From the NCBI GenBank assembly GCA_005882715.1, contig VBEI01000111.1, positions 526 through 12,654 of the forward strand: a DNA stretch of 12,129 bases, read 5' to 3'. Below the pieces are notes generated by a model, which worked only from the letters and a program-made list of their open reading frames with translations, searched no databases and was not told the origin of the DNA. The stretch comes from Chloroflexota bacterium (GTDB lineage: Bacteria; Chloroflexota; Dehalococcoidia; SM23-28-2; RBG-16-64-32). Made by a program: the position numbers and the translations under genes. Below, piece by piece: positions 6,939-12,129 of the stretch; position 1 is the stretch's first letter; each line of letters opens with the position of its first letter.

Positions 6939-7844
6939 ATGGCATCGGGAGTCACCTTCGAAGAGATCGAGTGCAAGACGATCATCAATAGTACGAACAC
7001 GCCTGGGCTCGGCTTCCGCTGGAGCATCAACCCCTATCGCGGCTGCCAGCACGCCTGCGTCTATTGCTTCGCGCGCGGCACCCACGAGTACCTGGGGTAC
7101 GACGCAGGACGTGACTTCGAGTCCCGAATCGTCGTGAAGACCAACGCCGCCGATGTTCTCCGCCAACAGCTGCGCAAGCCGAGCTGGAAGCACGAACTGA
7201 TCGTGCTCGGCACCGCCTGCGATCCGTATCAGCAGGCCGAAATGAAGTACGAGATCACCCACAAGATCCTCGAAGTAATGCTCGACTTTCGCCAGCCCGT
7301 ACACATGCTCACCAAGTCGCCCTCGGTGCTGCGTGATCTCGACCTCTGGTCACGGCTCGCTGACGTCACCGACGCCCAGATCGCGTTCAGCATCCCCACG
7401 CTCGATGAAGTCGTCTGGAAGAAGATGGAGCCGGGCACAGCTAAGCCGATCAAGCGCTTCGAGGCCCTCCGCGAGCTGACCGATGCCGGGGTCGCCTGCG
7501 GGATCATGATCGCCCCTATAATCCCCGGCGTCACGGACGACGAGCCGCACCTCGAAGCCGTCATCAGCGCGGCCCGTGAGCACGGCGCGAACTTCATCGC
7601 CCCAAACGTCCTCAACCTCAAGCCAGGCAGCAAAGAATGGTTCATGCCGGCACTCCGCGAGGCCTACCCGCACCTTATGCCGCGCTACGAGAAGTACTAC
7701 CGCGGCGCCTACGCCCCAAAAGACTACACGCAGCAGGTATTGGCGAAAGTCAGCGAACTACGCGAGAAGTACGGCTTCCGCGAGCGGACGCACGCACCCG
7801 CGCCCCAACGGGAGCACTCGGGCCAGCTCCAGATGGCGATCTGA
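6939..7844 (+). CDS. SplB-like radical SAM protein, Rv2578c family
   Basis: The 301-residue product carries the radical SAM iron-sulfur motif CX3CX2C as C36-QHA-C40-VY-C43, within INPYRGCQHACVYCFARG. It is followed by HEYLG and later by VLGTACDPYQQAEMKYEITH and LTKSPSVLRDLDLW, all typical of the Rv2578c/SplB-related family. True spore photoproduct lyase repairs UV-induced DNA lesions. For this subfamily the substrate is not established to my knowledge, so a DNA-repair role is only a guess. The C-terminal tail (from about 280) is Pro/Arg-rich and poorly conserved in character. It is separated from prmC by 56 bases and probably has its own promoter. A short stem overlapping its stop (CAGAT 7830-7834, ATCTG 7839-7843, then ATTTT) may help end transcription. 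Confidence 0.88.
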   Translation: MASGVTFEEIECKTIINSTNTPGLGFRWSINPYRGCQHACVYCFARGTHEYLGYDAGRDFESRIVVKTNAADVLRQQLRKPSWKHELIVLGTACDPYQQAEMKYEITHKILEVMLDFRQPVHMLTKSPSVLRDLDLWSRLADVTDAQIAFSIPTLDEVVWKKMEPGTAKPIKRFEALRELTDAGVACGIMIAPIIPGVTDDEPHLEAVISAAREHGANFIAPNVLNLKPGSKEWFMPALREAYPHLMPRYEKYYRGAYAPKDYTQQVLAKVSELREKYGFRERTHAPAPQREHSGQLQMAI

Positions 7845-7897
7845 TTTTGCGCGGCTTCGGCAGGTCGTCCCGGCGGATGTAACAGTGCACTGGTGTC

Positions 7898-7912
7898 CTG
7901 GTGTACCGACGT
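7898..7912 (+). repeat. Iteron-like repeat, copy A (CTGGTGTACCGACGT)
   Basis: This 15-base unit matches copy B (7997-8011) at 13 positions. The preceding ACTGG, nine bases upstream of the unit in each case, is also shared. It lies between the radical SAM gene and the RHH gene. A form lacking the central TA (CTGGTGCCGACGT) makes the arms of the inverted repeat at 8265-8302. This is a candidate binding site for the RHH protein. Confidence 0.5.
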
Positions 7913-7950
7913 TCCGTTCGGCAGGGCCCCTGGAGTCCCGTTGAATCTTG

Positions 7951-7963
7951 CCCCCCAGGGGGG
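7951..7963. terminator. C6-A-G6 palindrome between convergent genes
   Basis: CCCCCC, A and GGGGGG form a symmetric GC hairpin (5-bp stem, CAG loop) between the convergent radical SAM and RHH genes. An alternative stem pairs CCCCTGG (7927-7933) with CCAGGGG (7955-7961). Neither strand has a T-run afterwards, so a bidirectional terminator role is only suggested by position. Confidence 0.3.
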
Positions 7964-7996
7964 ACGGTTGCGGATGCGTACTGATCTACTGGCTAA

Positions 7997-8011
7997 CTGG
8001 TATACCGGCGT
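7997..8011 (+). repeat. Iteron-like repeat, copy B (CTGGTATACCGGCGT)
   Basis: This second copy of the unit lies 99 bases after copy A. It contains the perfect 8-base palindrome GGTATACC; copy A has the near-palindrome GGTGTACC. It is also preceded by an extra ACTGG nine bases before the unit. The layout suggests a two-site array downstream of the parA-RHH cassette. Confidence 0.5.
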
Positions 8012-8080
8012 ACAGGCCTGCAAGTCTAGAAGCCTCCTCGCCTGCTGTATAATTACCAGGCGCCTTCGTTCAGCCATCAA

Positions 8081-8362
8081 CTACTCGGCGAGCAGCCGTA
8101 TAGCCATGCGGACCAACGCGCTCTTGCTTGAACCCCTGCGCCCACTTCTGCGCTGATCGAGCCACAACCTCTCCAGCAGTTCGATCGTCTCGCGATCAAG
8201 GTAGAACGTCGCTTTTAGCAGCGACGAGTCCGCCTCTTTAGCTGGTGCACCACCCTGCCCGTATACGTCGGCACCAGCAGCACGGTGTACTGGTGCCGAC
8301 GTCCTATAGTCTCCGTAGACCGCCTCTAGGCCACGCCCTTTCATAGACACCCTTTTCGCCAT
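8081..8362 (-). CDS. Small ribbon-helix-helix ParA partner with ParB-like N-terminus
   Basis: The product has 93 residues. Residues 49-55 (LKATFYL) look like the beta strand of a ribbon-helix-helix (RHH) fold, followed by helix A (about 57-72, RETIELLERLWLDQRR), a GRRGSS turn and helix B (about 80-92, SALVRMAIRLLA). RHH proteins bind DNA as dimers. Residues 9-18 read GRGLEAVYGD, closely resembling the N-terminal (L)G(R/K)GLxAL segment by which ParB/Spo0J contacts ParA. Residues 19-46 look disordered (Gly/Ala-rich). No ParB CTPase or helix-turn-helix domain is present. ATG at 8362 is chosen because a strong GGAGGTGAT lies eight bases upstream; an in-frame TTG at 8368 is less likely. The gene overlaps the 3' end of parA by 59 bases in another frame. 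The role as centromere- or operator-binding partner is inferred. Confidence 0.72.
   Translation of the reverse strand: MAKRVSMKGRGLEAVYGDYRTSAPVHRAAGADVYGQGGAPAKEADSSLLKATFYLDRETIELLERLWLDQRRSGRRGSSKSALVRMAIRLLAE
8265..8302. repeat. Perfect 13-bp inverted repeat just after the parA stop, inside the RHH gene
   Basis: ACGTCGGCACCAG (8265-8277) and CTGGTGCCGACGT (8290-8302) are exact reverse complements with a 12-base spacer. The repeat begins one base after the parA stop codon (minus strand, TAG at 8304-8306) and covers codons 21-33 of the RHH gene, its low-constraint linker. Each arm is a shortened form of the repeats at 7898 and 7997. It could be an operator or centromere site, or an RNA hairpin affecting the two overlapping genes. 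Confidence 0.65.
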
Positions 8363-9110
8363 GGTCAATCACCTCCGTTATCCGGCGAAACGCCTCCGCA
8401 GCGTCGCTCCTCGAATCGAACTCCAGAATGGATTTCCCGCTGATGAGGGCGTCAGCTACTTTCACCCGCTGCGGAATAATGATATCGCTGACCAGCGGGC
8501 CGCATATACGACGGAGCTCGTCGAGCGCCTCTCGTGCATGAACCGTTCGCGGTACCTTTACAGGCAATATCGTGGTGATCCTAAGCCTGGGATTGAATCG
8601 TGCCTGGATTCCCTTGATGGTGGCAAGAAGACCGCTGAGTCCCCGGAAGGCAAGGAAACTACATTCAGCAGGCACGACTACCTCGTTCGCGGCAACGAGG
8701 GCGTTAACGGTCAGAACACCGAGAGAGGTCGGACAGTCTATCAGGATGAAGTCGGCCTCCGTCTTGATCGTTATGAGCCTGCGGCGCAGCGTCTGTTGCC
8801 AGTCCGGTGTTGCAGCCAGCTCGAACTCCGCGCCCGCCAGGTCGATGCTGGCCGGGGCCAGCACAACTTTGCTCCGGACCCGAAGGAAGACCCAGTCCAG
8901 TGGCGTCTCCTCATCGATGAGTGCGTCGTAGGTAGTGGCCGACAGGGAGTCCGGGTCGATGCCAAGACCTTGCGTCAAGCTGCCCTGCGGATCGAAATCG
9001 ATCAGAATAACGCTTCTACCGCGCTCGGATAGCCCAATTCCAATATTGATCGTCGTCGTCGTCTTGCCGACTCCGCCCTTCTGGTTTGCGATTGCAATCA
9101 CCCGGGCCAT
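8304..9110 (-). CDS. parA: ParA/Soj-family partition ATPase
   Basis: The 268-residue product is a deviant Walker A P-loop ATPase. The Walker A motif is KGGVGKTT at 11-18. A' is VILIDFDPQGSLT (34-46, with D38 and D40), and Walker B is FILIDCP (121-127, with D125). Such proteins bind DNA non-specifically in the ATP form and move plasmids or chromosomal origins when a partner stimulates hydrolysis. ATG at 9110 places the Walker A at residue 11, as in Soj-like proteins; the longer frame (to 9272) adds 54 residues of non-ParA character. No N-terminal helix-turn-helix is present, unlike in plasmid P1-type ParA. No Shine-Dalgarno sequence is visible before the start. The stop lies within the overlapping RHH gene. 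The pair could be chromosomal or belong to an integrated element. Confidence 0.9.
   Translation of the reverse strand: MARVIAIANQKGGVGKTTTTINIGIGLSERGRSVILIDFDPQGSLTQGLGIDPDSLSATTYDALIDEETPLDWVFLRVRSKVVLAPASIDLAGAEFELAATPDWQQTLRRRLITIKTEADFILIDCPTSLGVLTVNALVAANEVVVPAECSFLAFRGLSGLLATIKGIQARFNPRLRITTILPVKVPRTVHAREALDELRRICGPLVSDIIIPQRVKVADALISGKSILEFDSRSDAAEAFRRITEVIDHGEKGVYERAWPRGGLRRL
8368..8376 (-). promoter_or_regulatory. Strong Shine-Dalgarno sequence that fixes the RHH start
   Basis: On the minus strand GGAGGTGAT matches the anti-Shine-Dalgarno sequence almost fully and is followed by TGACC then ATG at 8362. It lies inside the parA coding region. It is the best ribosome site in the window and implies independent, efficient translation of the RHH protein relative to ParA. 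Confidence 0.75.
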
Positions 9111-9333
9111 GACAGCAGCATCATGGCAGCACGATAGCGCGCCCGCAAGCCGTTCGCTCGGGCCGCGATACCCTGCTGTCTGTCCCAATTCGCACATACT
9201 CTCAGCGGCGCGCCGATTTCTGGCCTTGAAGCTCGCGTATTGACCGAGAAAGGCTATCTGCTCATCATGCACATCAATGACGTCCTCGTTACGCCGGGCA
9301 AGCTACCTGGCTTTCACGTGAAGGGAGACAACC
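9111..9333. other. Intergenic region upstream of parA and the small membrane protein gene
   Basis: These 223 bases separate divergent genes. On the plus side TTGACC (9240-9245) with CATCAT 17 bases later is a weak promoter candidate. GAAGGGAG (9320-9327) is a usable ribosome site for the gene at 9334. The palindromic core TTTCACGTGAA lies at 9312-9322. On the minus side I see no convincing promoter for parA. No convincing gene is present. Confidence 0.35.
9312..9322. promoter_or_regulatory. parS-like core palindrome TTTCACGTGAA
   Basis: This 11-base core matches the centre of the bacterial parS consensus TGTTTCACGTGAAACA; over the full 16 positions (9310-9325) it matches 11. It lies about 200 bases upstream of parA. 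The degraded flanks make it a weak candidate, and part of it overlaps the ribosome site for the gene at 9334. Confidence 0.25.
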
Positions 9334-9582
9334 ATGACCCGATTTATTGCGGCCGTCCAGCGCGCCAACAACGATGAGCGGGGCCACGTCGAAGTTGGCG
9401 TGCCCGCGCTAGTAGCCGGGATAGCAGCTATTGTCCTGGCGATTGGCGCGGCGGCAGACAGCGACGTAGTCACGATCATCAGCGGAGTCGTTCTCGGCGT
9501 GGCGCTCCTCGGCGCGAGCATCGCCCGCCACAGACAGATTGACTACGACGTCTGGAAGCGCCTCGACAAGCTGGAGAAGTAA
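9334..9582 (+). CDS. Small two-helix membrane protein, function unknown
   Basis: The 82-residue product begins with a basic/polar stretch (MTRFIAAVQRANNDERGHVEVG). Two hydrophobic segments follow at about 23-41 and 45-64, joined by a short AADSDVV turn, and then a charged tail (RHRQIDYDVWKRLDKLEK) that may form a helix. This is a helical hairpin, probably in the cytoplasmic membrane with both ends on the same side; the positive tail suggests the cytoplasm. ATG at 9334 has GAAGGGAG a few bases upstream. I do not recognise a named family. It lies 50 bases before the ABM-fold gene, so the two may be co-transcribed. Confidence 0.7.
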   Translation: MTRFIAAVQRANNDERGHVEVGVPALVAGIAAIVLAIGAAADSDVVTIISGVVLGVALLGASIARHRQIDYDVWKRLDKLEK

Positions 9583-9632
9583 TCGGTCATCGAAATAGGT
9601 TCAAAAGAGCGCAGCATCGAGGGACTTGTGCA

Positions 9633-9914
9633 ATGCACGCCAGACTCGTCAGATTCTCGTTTGGCCCGGGAAAACATGCTGAAGCCCAATCAATCGCCGA
9701 CAACATAGCACCCCTGATTGCATCGCAGTCGGGGTGCCAGAGTGTGACCGTGTTTGGCGATGACACGGACGGCGAGTACGGGATCTTCGTGCTGTGGGAT
9801 TCGGACGAGAAAGCCAACGCCGCCGCCCAGGTGGTACGCCCAAGACTGGAAGAGCACTTCGCGGGAAACGTCCAAGGCACCCCGGACGCCCGCCTCTTCA
9901 AAGTCTTGTCTTAG
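9633..9914 (+). CDS. ABM-fold (dimeric alpha/beta barrel) protein
   Basis: The 93-residue product resembles antibiotic-biosynthesis-monooxygenase (ABM) domain proteins. It has an opening strand HARLVRFSFGPG, a helix AEAQSIADNIAPLIASQSG, strand CQSVTVFGDD, strand EYGIFVLWDSDEKANAA, and a helix ending in RPRLEEHFAG. A final strand, ARLFKVL, closes the barrel. Proteins of this fold are often small monooxygenases or haem-degrading enzymes, but many have no known activity, and nothing here fixes a substrate. The ATG at 9633 has GAGGG nine bases upstream. A short stem (GGTAG 9925-9929, CTACC 9935-9939) follows the stop and may be a weak terminator. The downstream gene is convergent. Confidence 0.72.
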   Translation: MHARLVRFSFGPGKHAEAQSIADNIAPLIASQSGCQSVTVFGDDTDGEYGIFVLWDSDEKANAAAQVVRPRLEEHFAGNVQGTPDARLFKVLS

Positions 9915-9985
9915 GCGTAGGCGGGTAGAATCGCTACCTTGCGCTGGGCACCGGTCCGGAAAAAACGGCGATCTCGTTGGGCGGC

Positions 9986-11122
9986 CTACCGGCTGAGCTG
10001 GTAGACCTTGCCTTCCGTCTTGATCGACGGCGCCACGATCATCTCCGCCTCGTGGAACTCTCCGATCGTGCGCGCGCCACACACGCCCATGCATGTCCGG
10101 ATCGCGCCCACCAGGTTCTCGGTGCCATCCGTCCGCGATGTCGGCCCGAACAGCAGCCGGTCGAGCGTCGTGTCCACTCCCGGCCGGATGCGCACTCCGC
10201 GTGGCAGCTCGCGATGCCCCGTGGACATGCCCCACGCGTAGCCCTTTGCCGGCGCCTCTTCCGTCCGCGCGAAGGCGGTCCCGAGCATTACCGCATCGGC
10301 TCCCGCGGCGAGCGCTTTGCATACGTCGCCCCCGTTGCGCATACCGCCGTCCGTAATGATCGGCACGTAGCGGCCGGTATCGCGGTGGTGTTGATCGCGA
10401 GCCGCCGCGCAATCGATCGTCGCCGTCACCTGCGGCACGCCGATGCCCAGCACCTCTCGCGACGTGCAGATCGCCCCCGGACCCACGCCCACCATCAGTC
10501 CGGCGATACCGGTTTCCATCAGCTCCAGTGACGCGTTGAAGCCCACGGTGTTCCCCACAACCACCGGTACACGGATGTTCGCAACAAGTTCGTCCAGTAT
10601 CAGCCCCCGCGGAGAAGTGGAAATATGTCGCGCGGTTGTGACGGTCGACTGAACGACGAAGATGTCCGCTCCGGCATCGACTGCGATCGGCGCTAGCTTC
10701 TTCGTATTTGCCGGGGTGCAAGAGACGGCGCATGCCGCGCCGCCTTCCTTGATCTTCCGCACCCGCCGGCCGATCAGCTCTTCGCGGATCGGCGCTTCGG
10801 TGAGACGCTGGATTACCGCCGCCGATTCCTCCTGGTTCGCCGCGACGATCTCCGCGATGGCCTCCGCCGGCTCCTCGTAGCGGCACTGAAGCCCCTCGAG
10901 GTTCATCACCGCCAGCCCGCCGCGCCGGCCGAGCTCGATGGCGAAGCGCGCGTCGACTACAGCATCCAAAGCCGCCGCAAGGATGGGAAAGTTGAAAGCG
11001 TGCTCGCCTATGCTAAATTGAATGTCCGTCAGCTCGGGGTTGACCGTGATGCTGCCGGGCACGATGGCAACTTCATCGAACCCGTAGGCGGGGCGGAGCT
11101 CCCTGTACGTCGCTAGACTCAT
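9986..11122 (-). CDS. guaB3: GuaB3-family IMP dehydrogenase-related protein
   Basis: The 378-residue product is a TIM-barrel protein of the IMP dehydrogenase/GMP reductase superfamily. The active-site loop is GVGPGAICTSREVLGIGVPQ (212-231) with catalytic-type C219, and the phosphate-binding region includes ITDGGMRNGGDVCKALAAGADAVMLG (246-271). There is no room for the two CBS domains of ordinary IMPDH, which is characteristic of GuaB3. From published work on cyanobacterial GuaB3, members of this group can act as GMP reductases; the activity here is not determined by sequence alone. The ATG at 11122 has GAGAGAGGA upstream and gives a GuaB3-like N-terminus; the longer TTG start at 11167 lies on top of the predicted -10 box and is rejected. 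It is divergent from rsmI. Confidence 0.85.
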   Translation of the reverse strand: MSLATYRELRPAYGFDEVAIVPGSITVNPELTDIQFSIGEHAFNFPILAAALDAVVDARFAIELGRRGGLAVMNLEGLQCRYEEPAEAIAEIVAANQEESAAVIQRLTEAPIREELIGRRVRKIKEGGAACAVSCTPANTKKLAPIAVDAGADIFVVQSTVTTARHISTSPRGLILDELVANIRVPVVVGNTVGFNASLELMETGIAGLMVGVGPGAICTSREVLGIGVPQVTATIDCAAARDQHHRDTGRYVPIITDGGMRNGGDVCKALAAGADAVMLGTAFARTEEAPAKGYAWGMSTGHRELPRGVRIRPGVDTTLDRLLFGPTSRTDGTENLVGAIRTCMGVCGARTIGEFHEAEMIVAPSIKTEGKVYQLSR

Positions 11123-11165
11123 TTTGAACGGATCCTCTCTCACGGAAGCCCGAGGGATTTCAAAC

Positions 11166-11195
11166 AATATATCAATCCGCCGTTCGGCCGGTCAA
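11166..11195 (-). promoter_or_regulatory. Promoter for guaB3
   Basis: On the minus strand TTGACC (11190-11195) and TATATT (11166-11171) are separated by 18 bases. Transcription would start near 11158, leaving a leader of about 35 bases that includes the AGAGAGGA ribosome site. This supports the ATG at 11122 over the upstream TTG. Confidence 0.6.
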
Positions 11196-11266
11196 CGTAT
11201 CCAGTAGCTATTTTGAGTAAAAGAGTAAACACTTTCCACTAGAGAAGCAGTAAGGCGTCATATCCT

Positions 11267-12091
11267 TTGGGCAGTCTGCTCGTCGTCTCCACGCCTATCG
11301 GTAACCTCGAGGACACCACAATTCGGGCCCTCCGCCTTCTTCGTGAGGTCCGGCTCATCGCCGCGGAAGACACTCGGACGACTCGGATCCTGCTGCGCAA
11401 GTACGGCATCCACACCCGGACTCTTAGCTACAACGAACACAACATGCGCCGTCGCACGCCACAACTGCTCGCCGCTCTTGAGGCCGGGGACGTCGCACTC
11501 GTCTCCGAGGCCGGCACGCCTGGTCTGAGCGACCCCGGCCATGAGCTGATCAACGCCGCGATCGTAGCCGGCTTCCCGGTCGTCCCGATTCCCGGGCCAT
11601 CGGCCCTCATCGCGGCACTCGTCGCCTCAGGCCTCCCGATGCGCCAGTTCACGTTCCTCGGCTTTCTGTCTCGACGCCCCGCCGAACGCCGCCGTTCACT
11701 CGCGCACCTCGCTGGCGAACCACAGACGCTCGTTGTGTTCGAATCGCCTCACCGCCTGCTCGCGCTCTTGTCGGACCTTTTCTTCGTATTTGGCGACCGC
11801 CGCATCGCCGTATGTCGCGAGCTCACTAAGGCTTTCGAGGAGGTCTTTCGCGGAAGAATCTCGTATGCCGTCGAACACTTCTCGGACACACGCGGAGAGT
11901 TCACCATCGTCATCGAGGGTGCGACCAACCCACAGCCGGTCTCGGATGAATCTGTAAACCGTCACCTGCAGGAAGCGAGAGACCGCGGTCTCTCGGCGCG
12001 AGACGCCGTCAAGGCCGTGACGGCCGCTACCGGTCGCCCACGCCGGGAGGTCTACGCGCTGTGGCTGAAGTTCAGCGAGGATCAACGCTGA
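11267..12091 (+). CDS. rsmI: 16S rRNA (cytidine-2'-O)-methyltransferase RsmI
   Basis: RsmI 2'-O-methylates C1402 of 16S rRNA in the ribosomal decoding centre, using S-adenosylmethionine. The 274-residue product matches the family: LLVVSTPIGNLEDTTIRALR (4-23), AAEDTRTTRILLRKYGI (32-48), SYNEHN (54-59), SEAGTPGLSDPG (80-91), and VPIPGPSALIAAL (96-108). FESPHRL (148-154) and the C-terminal CRELTKAFEEVFRG are also typical. The start is a TTG at 11267, chosen because family members begin one or two residues before this strand and no in-frame ATG or GTG is nearby; TAAGG lies eleven bases upstream. The upstream region holds two tandem octamers (GAGTAAAA 11215-11222, GAGTAAAC 11223-11230). I see no strong promoter. 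Confidence 0.95.
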   Translation: MGSLLVVSTPIGNLEDTTIRALRLLREVRLIAAEDTRTTRILLRKYGIHTRTLSYNEHNMRRRTPQLLAALEAGDVALVSEAGTPGLSDPGHELINAAIVAGFPVVPIPGPSALIAALVASGLPMRQFTFLGFLSRRPAERRRSLAHLAGEPQTLVVFESPHRLLALLSDLFFVFGDRRIAVCRELTKAFEEVFRGRISYAVEHFSDTRGEFTIVIEGATNPQPVSDESVNRHLQEARDRGLSARDAVKAVTAATGRPRREVYALWLKFSEDQR

Positions 12092-12098
12092 TCACGCA

Positions 12099-12129
12099 TC
12101 ACTCGGCGATTAGCACCGGGCACTCGGCA
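12099..12129 (-). CDS. Possible C-terminal end of a universal stress protein (partial)
   Basis: On the minus strand the last bases read AECPVLIAE followed by a TGA stop at 12099-12101. A CPVLI ending is typical of UspA-type universal stress proteins, which bind nucleotides and respond to stress. Only nine codons are visible, so this is a suggestion. The gene would be convergent with rsmI, seven bases from its stop. Confidence 0.35.
   Translation of the reverse strand, partial: AECPVLIAE

Noticed and set aside
7931..7970. A tRNA 3'-end-like segment (GTTGAATCTTGCC near a CCCCCCA)
   Set aside because: The T-loop does not match GTTCGAATC, and no acceptor, D or anticodon arms can be found around it.
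9110..9143. Tiny upstream reading frame (MMLLSWPG) overlapping the parA start
   Set aside because: Eight codons with no ribosome site; likely chance.
9111..9272. N-terminal extension of parA
   Set aside because: ParA/Soj proteins begin a few residues before the Walker A motif; the extra 54 residues look non-coding.
9267..9377. A 36-codon open frame beginning MHINDVLV
   Set aside because: No ribosome site at a good distance; it overlaps the better-supported membrane protein gene in another frame and has no recognisable family.
9690..10886. A 398-residue minus-strand open frame overlapping guaB3 and the ABM gene
   Set aside because: Its translation is dominated by Gly and Arg with no recognisable fold. 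It runs through guaB3 (clear family motifs) in another frame, so it is a GC-bias shadow.
1..12129. CRISPR arrays, rRNA or complete tRNA genes
   Set aside because: No regularly spaced identical repeats and no rRNA or cloverleaf signatures were seen by eye; a covariance-model scan would be the decisive test.

Overview
The window looks like a chromosomal stretch of a GC-rich bacterium, probably a member of the Chloroflexota (Dehalococcoidia-like). This placement is an inference from gene content and protein flavour: a cysteine-rich histidyl-tRNA synthetase, a GuaB3-type IMPDH relative, an Rv2578c-type radical SAM protein, and several genes with little or no 5' leader. No rRNA, tRNA or CRISPR array was recognised.

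Layout from left to right. (1) Positions 1-234 hold the C-terminal end of a large serine recombinase that enters from the left. (2) Positions 206-1267 (minus) hold the first 354 codons of a YifB/ComM AAA+ ATPase. It stops matching the family exactly after the conserved MNPCPC motif, where the recombinase gene begins, so comM appears to have been split by a recombinase-carrying element lying to the left. (3) Positions 1337-3532 (minus) hold a complete bifunctional Rel (p)ppGpp enzyme. (4) Positions 3633-6882 (plus) hold hisS, prfA and prmC, a translation block in which PrmC modifies the release factor made by the gene it overlaps. (5) Positions 6939-7844 (plus) hold an SplB-like radical SAM protein. 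(6) Positions 7845-9333 hold a ParA ATPase and an overlapping small ribbon-helix-helix (RHH) protein (both minus), surrounded by repeats. (7) Positions 9334-9914 (plus) hold a small two-helix membrane protein and an ABM-fold protein. (8) Positions 9986-11122 (minus) hold a GuaB3-family protein, divergent from rsmI at 11267-12091 (plus). (9) The last 31 bases may carry the end of a minus-strand universal-stress-type protein.

Two parts stand out. The first is the split comM: the target is a highly conserved coding motif, and the final codons of the recombinase appear to be read from host DNA. The second is the parA-RHH cassette. The 93-residue partner has a ParB-like N-terminal motif (GRGLEAVYGD) joined to an RHH DNA-binding domain, with nothing resembling the ParB CTPase domain. 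A family of CTGGTRTACCGRCGT-type repeats lies downstream, and a shortened form of the repeat makes a perfect 13-bp inverted repeat one base after the parA stop codon. Together these suggest a compact partition-like module with its own candidate centromere or operator.

Most other genes are conserved housekeeping genes. Their start sites were chosen by family alignment and upstream signals, and are later than the longest open frame for hisS, parA, the RHH gene and guaB3.
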